NCBI GenBank assembly: GCA_022560025.1
Contig: JAFISE010000016.1
Location: forward strand, 1 to 64,000
From: Stagonosporopsis chrysanthemi
Lineage: Eukaryota > Ascomycota > Dothideomycetes > Pleosporales > Didymellaceae
Length of the DNA stretch: 64,000 bases
Direction of reading: 5' to 3'
How positions within the stretch are numbered: position 1 is the first letter of the stretch; the number at the start of each line of letters is the position of its first letter. The notes under the pieces are model-generated. The model did not search any database, was not told the DNA's origin, and worked only from the letters and a program-made list of their open reading frames with translations. A program made the position numbers and the translations under genes. Of the stretch, positions 10,704-20,186 are shown piece by piece.

Positions 10704-11713
10704 CCCCCCCCACCCCCCCCCCACCCCACCCCCACCACCCCCCCACTTGAACTACACACCCCCCACANNNNNNNNNNAGAAGAAAAAAAGTAATTGGGTG
10801 GGTGTTTTTTTGATTTTTTAAATTTTTCAACAAAGGTTTTTTTTTTAAATTTTTTTTTTTTTTTTTTTTGTCCCCCCCCCCCCCCCCCCCCCGCCCAATT
10901 TACAGAGTACATAGAAAACGTCCACAGCAGTAATATCACCCCAAGGCCTAGTGTAGATTACAACGCCCTGGAAGATGTGTAGACCACCCGAGATCGGGTA
11001 CGCTAGGCTGTGATCTGCATCTGATTAGTTGCAAGAAATTGGTGAGCCATTTAGGAGCGACCCTTGACGGTGCGTAGGGTGGTCTGCACTTTTTGCAAGG
11101 CCCCGATACATCCCTAGAGCGTTGTTCTTAGCACCTTATTCTTCAATGTACTCTACCTATCACCAATGCAATATTTCTTATTTGATCTTCTGCTACGATA
11201 TCTTATATAAAACGGCCAACAGACACGCTTGGGTAGCTCAAAGCCATTGTTGCGAGAGTACGATTTCAAGGCTCCTCAATGCTGGTTTCACAGTCCTTTC
11301 CTATTGCGGACTAGTGCTTACAGGGGCACCGATAGGCCGGACTGATGGGAGGAACTCCAAGCCTGCCTCGAAAAGAACAGAGCTGTGGGACGTCAGAGAG
11401 TATTACATGTAAGTCTTGAAATCCAGGTTTCAGAAGTAAGTCGGCGAAGTGCCTAGGAGATGCATTGGGACGGTTGAGGGGGTCTGTGATGACCATGCTC
11501 CAAACGAGATGAACATCCACACGCGTCACCTGTATGATCGAGTTGCTGTTTATGTGCAGACGAGCAGGTCAAGCGCTGGACACGTTGATGGAGAGGGTTA
11601 AGTGAATTCCATTTTGGATTTTGGTTCTGAAGGTATAGTCTTCATGGTATCTTTTTCACGCCTCGCCAACACATAATCACTTTCTATCATTCAGTCGACA
11701 CATCTTCAGCGCC
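10479..11713. other. Intergenic region with homopolymer tract
   Basis: About 1.2 kb between the secreted-protein stop and the arginyl-tRNA synthetase stop, that is, downstream of both genes. Outside the homopolymer tract it contains only short unsupported frames. Confidence 0.5.
10669..10896. other. Homopolymer tract with assembly gap
   Basis: Long runs of C (10669 on), ten undetermined bases (10768-10777), then runs of A/T and again of C up to about 10896. The pattern looks like a collapsed or badly joined sequence region rather than biology. The true length of DNA here is unknown. Translations across it, such as poly-glycine frames, are meaningless. Confidence 0.85.
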
Positions 11714-14056
11714 TTACATCCTCTCCACCGGGCTGAGACCTAAGGCGCGCATACCGTTGTTCAGCACCTGCCTAGCCGCAACATACAGCGCCAACCTGGG
11801 GACGTTGACCTTCCTATCGCTCGACACGACTTGGAGGTGATCGTAGCTGGCGCTGACCGCGTGCGACATCTTGAAGAGGTAAGTCAGCACTGTGGTCGGT
11901 TCTTGCGTCTTGAACGTGTTGAGGAATGTGTCCGGCCACGATGCGAGCTGGCGAATAAGGTCGACAGCGTGCGGCTCCTGCAGCTCCGCAAAGTCGACGG
12001 AGGCGAAATCCTTCGTCTCCAGCGAGGGGTCAGCGTCGAGTGCTTTCCTGTAGATAGAGCACAGACGCGCGTGCGCGTACTGCAAGTAAGGCCCTGTATC
12101 GCCTTCGAATGAAGTCATTCGGTCCATGTCGAAGTTGTAGTTGTTGATGCGCTTGCCCTTCATGTCCTGGACCATGACGGCGCTGATACCGAGGGTGTCA
12201 GAAGTCTTCTCCGGATCTTGGACTTGCTCATATTTGGCCTGGTTACCGCGCATGACCTCGTGCATCTTCTCACCCACATCACGCAGGATATCATCCAGGA
12301 ACTTGGCTGTGCCTTTACGGGTCGACATACCAAGGACCATGCCGAAATTGATGTGTTGCGAGATGGAGGAGATGTCTTTCCAGCCCATGAGCTCTTCGAT
12401 CTTGAAGAGTTGTGCCAAGTGCAGGTCTTGTTGCGAGGCGACGACATACATCAGCTTGCTATGGGAAAGTCAACGAGGGCTTGAGTGACTGGGGATCGGG
12501 CAACGTACTCGGGGTGGTAGGTCTGCATACGCTCGTACGCAGCACCGACATCACGCGTGAGGTAGAGTGATGTACCGTCCTTCTTCTTGATGACGGCCTT
12601 GCCGAGCTTCTTGGAGTGCTTGGTGAGGTCGACGATGACAGCGCCTTCTGAGTCCTCACAGACCTTCTTCTCCCACATGACCTTCACACCAAGGTCCATG
12701 CTCTCATCCTTGATCTGCGACTCTCCACTGTAAACATCGTAGTGAATGTTGAGGCGGGCGTAGGTCTGCTTGTACTTCTCGATGGACAGTTCCTGCGCGC
12801 ATCAGTCATTACTCACATAGCCATTTCATAATTCAGGTGCTCACCCTGAAGCGTTTCCAGATTCCAATGGCTTTGGGCTCGCCGTCAACCATACCCTTGA
12901 AGTACTGCCTAGCCTTCTCATCGATGCCCTCGGTCTCAATCTTTGTGATCTCCGCCTCCTTCGCGGATGTGTCCTTGCCCTCCTCCTTGTCCTTGACGAT
13001 TTCGGCCTTGAGCCCCTTAACCTTGTCTGCCTCGTCCTTCTGAATGTTGCTGACCTTGACATAAATATCGTACAAGTGGCCGATAGGGTTCTTTACCAGC
13101 TCCTCCTCTGAGCCAAAGTAGTCAAATCCAATGGCAAGCACACCGTACTGCTTGCCCCAGTCGCCGAGGTAGTTCAGACGAACGACTTCCCAGCCCATAC
13201 CCTCATACAGGTTCGACAGGAAACCACCGATGATCGTGGATCGCAAGTGACCAGCGTGGAAGGGCTTGGCAATGTTGGGGGAGCTGAAATCGATAACCAT
13301 CTTCTTCTTGGAGCCGTCCTCCTTTAAGCCGAAGCTTTTGTTGAAGCCATAGCTCTTGCCAGCCTTGAAGATCAAGGGAAGGACAATAGATGTAAGCGAC
13401 TCAGGCTTGAAGAAGAAACCAACAAAAGTGCCAGTGACGAGAGGCTTCTTGACGAGCGGGCTCTCAGGGAACTTGTCGGCCAGCTCCTGCGCATACGCTT
13501 TCAGGTCCTTGCCCTTGAGCCTCAGCGCAGGAACAGCCAGCTGCAGATCGCCGTTCTCGGGCTTCGCTGTCCATGCCAGTGTGGGGTATATGATCTTCTT
13601 GTCGACGCCGGAGATATCAGCCAGCAGCTCGGTGATGTGGCTTCGGTAGATGTCGAAGGGGTTGAGCTCAGGGAATGTGTTTGGCTCTTTGGGGACCGAC
13701 TCGAGGCCGAGGCCTTTAAGCGTCTTAGTGAGTTCCTCCATGGTGCTTGTCGAGCGCGTGGACGCGTCGACGTTGCGAAAAGGTTTAAAAGGGCGAGCGT
13801 CGATCTGCGAAGAGTAGTGACGGGCTGTGCCGGCGTTAAGTGGTTCGCGACAGTCGCAAGCGCGTGAGTAGTGGTTTGTGTGTAGGAAAGGCTTTGTGCG
13901 CAAGCTAAATCGTGGGGAAGCTATGACTGTGGTGGAGGTTGTGACTGCACGATGATGAGTCAAGGAAACGAAAGCGCAATGAGTCGCCCGCGGCCTACTG
14001 AAAGGGTGGGAGGAAGAATTGAAGAAATTGAGAGGGGCACGACTAAGAGCACGCAT
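11714..14056 (-). CDS. Arginyl-tRNA synthetase, probably cytosolic and mitochondrial
   Basis: Exons on the minus strand are 14056-12845, 12792-12505 and 12454-11714, giving 746 residues. The enzyme charges tRNA-Arg. It shows a class-I signature with HAGH at 267-270 inside FSSPNIAKPFHAGHLRS, the RLNYLGDWGKQYG stretch, DVGAAYERMQTYHPE leading into LMYVVASQQDLH, and the C-terminal anticodon-binding helices (GPYLQYAHARLCSIYRKA). Residues 1-105 form a Ser/Arg/Thr-rich, acid-poor extension like a mitochondrial presequence. Met106 (ATG at 13741) opens a normal cytosolic enzyme, so two starts could supply two compartments, as known for several fungal synthetases. At intron 2 two AGs lie four bases apart; only the downstream one (intron 12455-12504) keeps the frame and matches the family length. 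Confidence 0.93.
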
Positions 14057-14170
14057 GCAGAGCAGAAAACCACTGCAGTGGGGTACGACTTGCTATGCGT
14101 CAGTAGAGGTGTGCAAACGCGCTAACCAAAAAAACTTAGAGGGGCAATGCTGCGCCAAGACCGTTTGAAG

Positions 14171-14263
14171 ATGGACGAGACGACAGCTCACATCCTCAAC
14201 TTCCTGATCATCACCACCATGTCTACCGGGGTCATTGCATATATCATCTCCGTCATCCCATGA
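14171..14263 (+). CDS. Possible 30-residue single-helix membrane microprotein
   Basis: An ATG-started frame in a fair context (GAAGATGG) encodes 30 residues. After the charged start MDETTAH comes about 22 hydrophobic residues, enough for one membrane span. It starts 115 bases from the start of the arginyl-tRNA synthetase on the opposite strand. There is no homology I recognise, and chance is a serious alternative for so short a frame. Confidence 0.18.
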   Translation: MDETTAHILNFLIITTMSTGVIAYIISVIP

Positions 14264-14697
14264 CCATTATCGTCCGCCTGTGATCTCGTGCCAATGCTGC
14301 GTATCTTCTCTCGGAAAGGCACCACCTGGGTGCCCCTGCAATCCTCCAATGTATCACTGCCATCTCGTATACAACCGTTGCTCAACAAAACCTTCTTTTA
14401 TTTCCTCTAGGAACCCATGTACGCGCCGGGTAGTCCCTGGCCAGCGCTCGTGCACTGCCTGTCGCAGTCACCCTCCACCCCGGGGCCCTCGTATCTGATC
14501 GATCGAATCTCATACGTTTGACTGGGGTTGTCGTAGGATCGGAGCCAAAAAGCACAAAACTGTCGATGTGCCTCCTTATCCGCTTCCTTTCGGCATATTT
14601 TCGGGTCCGCCGTGCGACTGTTGGCTGCAAGATCCTGCGGATGCCTGTCTCCGTTGTCGCTGGGTACGTTTGACTGCCTACGTAGCGTTTGGTGCAA

Positions 14698-14905
14698 GCC
14701 GGCAAAGTCTGCCGGCCTGGCAAGCCGGAATTCTGTTCGAAGGATCCGTATGTCCAGTAATTGCTGGTGTTGCGCCTCGCATCTGATAGTAGATGTTGGG
14801 GCGCACTGGGATATCCCAGTGCATCAAGCGTGAGCGACAAGACTGCTACATCATCGTTTGCAGTTGTCAGATTATAATCTGTCTACTACTATAATCAGCA
14901 AACGA
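14698..14905. repeat. Cluster of perfect palindromes and inverted repeats
   Basis: Three elements lie within about 200 bases: GCCGGCA-AAGTC-TGCCGGC at 14698-14716; a perfect 20-base palindrome GCACTGGGATATCCCAGTGC at 14803-14822; and a perfect 14-base palindrome CAGATTATAATCTG at 14868-14881, nested between TCGTTTGC (14854-14861) and its inverse GCAAACGA (14898-14905). No gene overlaps them convincingly. They could be binding sites for dimeric regulators, ends of small transposons or structured RNA. Confidence 0.6.
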
Positions 14906-17900
14906 ATGCCCTAATGAGATAAGGTTTCACGCAGCGACCAGCCATCGAACTGGCGATCCCGGTCTGGGGTGAGGAGCTGAACGGCTTGAATGTGAAAGCA
15001 GCGAAAAAGTGTCAAAGTTGCTCGTTCGAAACGTCAATCAAAACATACATGCTCGCATGAGGACTTGCGCTCGAATCAGGCAGCAACGCTGTGATGCCTA
15101 AGCGCCCGCCACCATCTACAAAGAGGCAGTCGTTGGGCGAATCAGACGACCTAATCTAGGCGGTGAACTAAATGCCTGCTACTGCGAACATTTTAAGCCA
15201 TGTGAGGGCATAGCTGGTGAGCTGTGACCAGCCTTGGAGTCATATACTGCCCGATCATGTGGAAAGAGGCATCTCCAAACTTCGAGAACATCTCACGAGG
15301 TAAGTGAGGCAGAATAAGCAGCGCGCACAAACTCTATGGGCTGTCGCACGTTGGCTTGCAGCCAATGCCAGAGTAGCCATTTTGCAGCCTTTCCGCAATT
15401 GGCGCCACCATATTCCTGCAAAGAATCCTCGTGACTTCCTTTCATTTGAACCTCGGCCAGCCCGAGCTGATTTCAGGACGTGCAACACGACTAGTAAATG
15501 GGGCGAAACAGTGCAAGGCTACGTGGGTGGCGATGCAGAGCACATTGCGGCTCTTCGGGATAATGGTGCCGCGAAACATGATGAGGCTGCAAGGTGTACA
15601 AGGGCCAATGCAGGCTGCCCGGCGATGAACTCTTTCGCTAATCGATCGTGAATTGTTGAAACACTTGATCCGCAATCCTTCGGACACAGCGGACCGAATG
15701 CACGAACGAGTGACTTTCAGCAGCACACGCGTGTGAACATTTGCGGCGAGAGTTGCATCATTCATGGTCAGAAAGCTTCGTGATTCTGTCCCAGAATCTA
15801 GAGGCGCAGCCATTGTATTGGAAGCCTTCGCGTGTGTTGCCGAACAGCGGTTTGTGCTGCGTTGTGTGACGCGCACTCTGCGATGCTTTGAGACACTTTC
15901 GCATTGAACAACCCGAGGCTGTGATCATTGTGCTCGGCGGCGCTTCCAATACCATGGAATCAACAAAGCTGTGATGCCACACGTGAAAGGCACGCAGGTC
16001 GAATTTGTACCCGCCTGCTGAGACGCACGTCTCTACTCAGTTGCTAGAGGTATGACTTGAAGGCAAGGGACCTCGAGTACGTCAATGGGTCGCCGCGAAG
16101 TCTTTGCCAGGAAGACTACGAATCAACGAACTAGTTCCGCGTCTCGTGGACTCTCGATCGTGGCCATGTCGGTTGAGGCCATTGGGTAGCCAGGTTGTTG
16201 ATGACCGCATTCGGACAAGACCCGAGGAAGTAGACGGAGCGTTTTCCAAGGATATGACGGACGTGAGGGTGACGGAACATCTAGAACGTGGTGCAGTCGA
16301 CTTGATGCGAAGCAGCTGCAGACGACTGAAATAAGAAGGTCGAAGTGGGACACAAGCAGGACGACGGCGAGGTCGCTGGCACACGACGCTGCGAAAAAGC
16401 AAGACTTGTGGTCACAACCCCTGTCGTGGTGGAGACCTTCTGCAGCCATCCAGCCGCTCGGTCCCGGCTGTGCTGCTCCGCTTCCGCAGAAGCACATGTG
16501 CTCCTACAGATCCAGGGATGCGAGATCTTGCATACCCCGGTAAGATCGAGTCCGGGCGGCAACTGGAGGCTATAGCTTGTCAGAAGTAGAGATCCTGCAG
16601 CTAAAGCGGTAGCGTGGGCGTAACAGCCAATAGTGTCTCCATCGGACAGGTGCACCGACTTGCAGCACGATCGGTGACGGGAGCACCGAAAAATGTCATT
16701 GGACGCAAGAGCTTTTGCGTGGGATGTCCAACATGCTCTTCTTAAGTATCGCGCTCGTATCAGACTGCTGGACACGCGGTGAGGTCGCCGAACGCTAGCA
16801 TATGTCGGCCGCTGTAAAAATAATTGGAATCATTGACACACAAGACCGACACACCGGCAGGCTCACAAGCCTCACATTCGGCGTACGACCGGTGGCTGTT
16901 GGGAGACAGCCTGTTGTGTACATCGTGATGGATGTGTGTAACGACACTCGTGTCGATGGGGCCGGCTTCATAGGCATGGTGTGCTGCTGTCGCCCAGACG
17001 GTCCAAGAATGTTTGCTCCGCAAGCGGGACACGTTGTTAACGCCTGTCGTCGAGGTCAGGTTATTTCACAAATATGCACGCAACGGCACAGCGAGCTAGG
17101 TTCGGCACGCAGGTAGCGTCCGGTGCGCAAATGAGCTCACGGACTTGTTCGGCGATGGTGGCTCATCAATGGCAGATGGCAAGTACCGGGGTCGACTAGC
17201 TCAAGCATGCACGGGAGATAATCGAGATCAGGGATCGTGGCTTTCCACGAGGCGGCGAGGAGACGGTGCCTGGGTACTTCTGGTGTAGGCCGTTTTGCTT
17301 TTGCAGCCAATGAGAGCCCGACCCGGGAGAAGCTGCACCTGTTGTACAGGATCCCCTGGAATCACGAGAGCCTGGCAGTCGGTATTGGTGGCACGTCTGG
17401 CCAACGTGATACCATGACGATGCTTTGGGTCCCGCCAGATATGTGTTCGCCGCCCAGGTCGGCAATCGCGCAGCCACGGCTGCATGATGATCGAGCGCTT
17501 GTGCGAGGAGAAAGCAAAGCCAAGGCCGCCTCATGCTGTGGGGCAGCTTTGAAAAGCAGCACGCTTCACCGGCGCTTGATGAGAACAGGGACTCCCAGGG
17601 CGGCCCGCCGCCATCTGATTCACCCAGGATGCTGGTTTGAACAGAAGCATGCGGAGGATCTGTCAGAATAAGGAGAATGATGCTGAAGCCAATAGCGGAA
17701 GGCGGCACGCCCTGGAAACACCTGCAACCCATGCCAGGACGGGTAAGAACGCCTGCCACGCCCGTAATTTGACCAGACTGTATAAGATGGGGTACTTACC
17801 AGCTCTGTTATGACCACTCATCCGCACGAAGCATTGCGCCGCTCAAGATTGAAAAGCATTGGCTCCCCGCGCATTGACAACTGAGACACCTTCCAACCTT

Positions 17901-18878
17901 CACTGTTACCGGTCCACAGCATTTAGAAAGACTTTAGCCCACCTCCGCGCATCGTACAGCCTCAAAGATCCCCAGAAGACGTTGTCAAAGAGGTACGTCG
18001 GAGTAGCACAACATCTGTCAGCGTCCGAGCTGCGCGCATCGCAGTCGTTGGGCAAGAATGCTGTTGAGTCAACAGCCTGCGGAGTCTTCGAGCACGAGCA
18101 TGTCGAGGGAAAGTGTAGCTAAATATACTGTCAGGTCATCAACGTCTCTCAACCAGCAAGTCCAGATAGAGCCGAAGAAGCGCCTATTTATCAGCCTATT
18201 ACAGCCACGACCGAACTTCTACGAAGCTCATATTCAGAGCCGTTGCTGTTATTACAGTTGAGTTCTTGAAGGCTGCAGCGTCTGCAAGATCTTGTGCAAC
18301 GTTCGGAACCACAACGCGAATCCGAGCACCTCGAGCAAAAAAAGAAAAGACCCGTTGCGTTAGTGAAACACACAACGCAAGTGGGGTGTGACGACCGCAG
18401 GTAAGCACATCAATCTCACTTCGGAAGCTGTTCCTGCCCCTCGATCTGCACCCCCTGTCATCTCTGGCATCCTTGCAACCCACATGGCTTGCATCCTTCA
18501 CGATCCTTCGTGCCTCAGACACGATCCGTGGTATTGTGTTTGTCCTTTACTCTGTCCTCTCTATTTGCCTTACACTGTTCACGGTCTGCATTGCACGCGA
18601 AAACCAGCGATATGGAAGTTAATTCTTTTCGCTACGCACTGCTCGGTGATTGACGTTGCTCTCAGAGTGGCTGTGGGTGATGAGAAACTCCAGCAATGTA
18701 TGACTCGCAGTGGACACTCATCTGATCCTTCAAGCCTACATCGTGTTGCATTGTTGATTAGGCTGGACTTTGCTCGGCTCTTTCGGAAGTTTGATGTTGA
18801 CTGCGCTTGTGTTTCGTTGTTGATCGTTTTGTACAAGATCTCGAGCATTGACTAATTCGCATCAGCATATTACCCAGT

Positions 18879-18888
18879 ACATAAAAAG
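18879..18888 (+). promoter_or_regulatory. TATA-like element upstream of the velvet gene
   Basis: ACATAAAAAG lies about 190 bases before the ATG of the velvet-domain gene. It is followed by a CAA/CT-rich leader with repeated ACGA and CAAC motifs typical of fungal 5' untranslated regions. Confidence 0.35.
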
Positions 18889-19072
18889 GGAGTCAGGATA
18901 AGCAAGACGAAGACAACCTTCCTTCAACCAAACTACACGACTCAAGACCACTTCATCTCGCACGAAACCAGTGTACAGGCGAAACAATTTTCTCCAGCGC
19001 TAGGACGATCAGCACGTATAGCTGGAACTCTTCTCGCAATAACCATACCACTCAGCAATCTGCTCACTAAAG

Positions 19073-19675
19073 ATGGCTGATGTTGCAAGGCACCCGGCGC
19101 TTGGCAGCCGATCAGTACAATCAAGACATCACAGCAGTGCAACTCGCACATCAGGACGATCACGATCGGGCCACAACACAAGCAATATCCAGTACGCCAT
19201 GGACTTCATAGTCCAGCCTCCCCGCACAGCTCGAGCTGGCCACACAATACCCGGAGCGATTATCGTGCGATTGCGCACCACCAACACAGACCCTGACTAC
19301 GCCGTCGCCGATTCCCCCAACCTCATGGCTGTCGCTGCACTAGTCCCTGGCCCGAATTCCACCGTATCGTCAGACCCCCATGTGCTGAACACACTCTTGG
19401 CTGGCCAGCGCATCGACTCAATACACCCGTTTGCCGACGACGAAGCAGACGGATCCATTGCCTCCATGGACATGGCCGGCTCGCAAGGCGTCGGTTACAT
19501 GAGCTTCCCCAACCTCATCGTCCACCAAGCAGGCACCTTCCGGATACGCATCACGCTGCTGCGCACCGGCTCAGCAGTCCAGGTCGTAGACAGCAATCCG
19601 ATTGTCGTCCAGGCCGGCGGCGCAGGCACAGCCTACGCGTCCTACAACGGTAAATACGCCGTGGCGTCTTACTAG
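19073..19675 (+). CDS. Small velvet-domain regulator
   Basis: A single exon of 200 residues. From about residue 40 to 185 it follows the velvet-fold pattern: YAMDFIVQPPRTARAGH, then LMAVAALVPG, a variable loop with LLAGQRIDSIHPFADDE, then GYMSFPNLIVHQAGTFRIRITLL and a final VDSNPIVV, matching the F-PDL-V---G-FRLRF and S-PF-V signatures of VeA, VelB, VosA and VelC. Velvet proteins bind DNA as dimers and link development, light response and secondary metabolism. This one is nearly domain-only, lacks the long tails of VeA and VosA, and is diverged, so it belongs to the small, poorly studied members. The first 40 residues are Ser/Arg/His-rich and probably disordered. A gene-free region of about 5 kb lies upstream. 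Confidence 0.72.
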   Translation: MADVARHPALGSRSVQSRHHSSATRTSGRSRSGHNTSNIQYAMDFIVQPPRTARAGHTIPGAIIVRLRTTNTDPDYAVADSPNLMAVAALVPGPNSTVSSDPHVLNTLLAGQRIDSIHPFADDEADGSIASMDMAGSQGVGYMSFPNLIVHQAGTFRIRITLLRTGSAVQVVDSNPIVVQAGGAGTAYASYNGKYAVASY

Positions 19676-20186
19676 CATTCCCGCCCGGGTCTTCGGATCG
19701 ATCTATTTCGCGACGCAAGTTTGTACAGTGTGTATGCTATGTCGAGCTTCTTGCACATACTAGAGAGCGATTGTGGTGGGTTCCAGTTGGGACTTGCGGG
19801 GAACTTTTTTTCTTGTCATGTTGGCTGGCATTGACATTTGGCACGGGGCGCAAAGGATACACGGGGTTGAGAATGGGTCTGCATTTACATGCCTGGAGGC
19901 ATTGCGTTGTTCCTACAACAAATATTCGGTATCTTCCACCACGTAATACGATAGTGTATTCGTTCAACAGGCCTTCTCGAATGTGATGTTGACTGCTGCG
20001 TGACAAACCCTAACCCTAATACCGCACAACACCCGTACAATGCCGCCCTCGCCAACCCCTCCTTCACAAGCGCGCACCAACAAGCTACAAACAGGCATCC
20101 TCGTTTTCACACTGTCTAATCCTCGCTAAATACATTTACAGTACACACCCACAATCCATTTCCTCTCCTCACCATTCCCTCCCAAC
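19676..20186. other. Convergent intergenic region with a telomere-like motif
   Basis: About 510 bases between the 3' ends of the velvet and phosphoesterase genes. It should hold both polyadenylation regions. AAACCCTAACCCTAA at 20005-20019 is a two-unit telomere-type motif. Nothing else is supported. Confidence 0.45.

Larger units (their letters stand above)
14057..19072. other. Five-kilobase region without a supported gene
   Basis: Only short frames without recognisable domains occur here, many starting at GTG or CTG or lying antisense to each other. Base composition is ordinary, so this is not RIP DNA. The left end holds the arginyl-tRNA synthetase promoter and a possible 30-codon frame (14171-14263). 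A palindrome cluster lies at 14698-14905. The right end must hold the promoter of the velvet gene. No tRNA or transposon structure could be recognised by eye; old degenerate repeats or long non-coding RNAs cannot be excluded. Confidence 0.45.

Noticed and set aside
10661..10939. Poly-glycine/lysine frame on the minus strand
   Set aside because: It is a translation of homopolymer runs and undetermined bases.
14382..14840. Minus-strand frame of 152 codons
   Set aside because: It crosses the palindrome cluster, overlaps other frames and shows no domain or splice logic.
15255..17817. Several overlapping frames of 60-190 codons on both strands
   Set aside because: None has a conserved motif, consistent codon use or plausible exons, and opposite-strand frames are equally long.
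18388..18855. Plus-strand frame of 155 codons before the velvet gene
   Set aside because: It starts at GTG, has no recognisable domain and overlaps an antisense frame of similar length; probably promoter or leader DNA.
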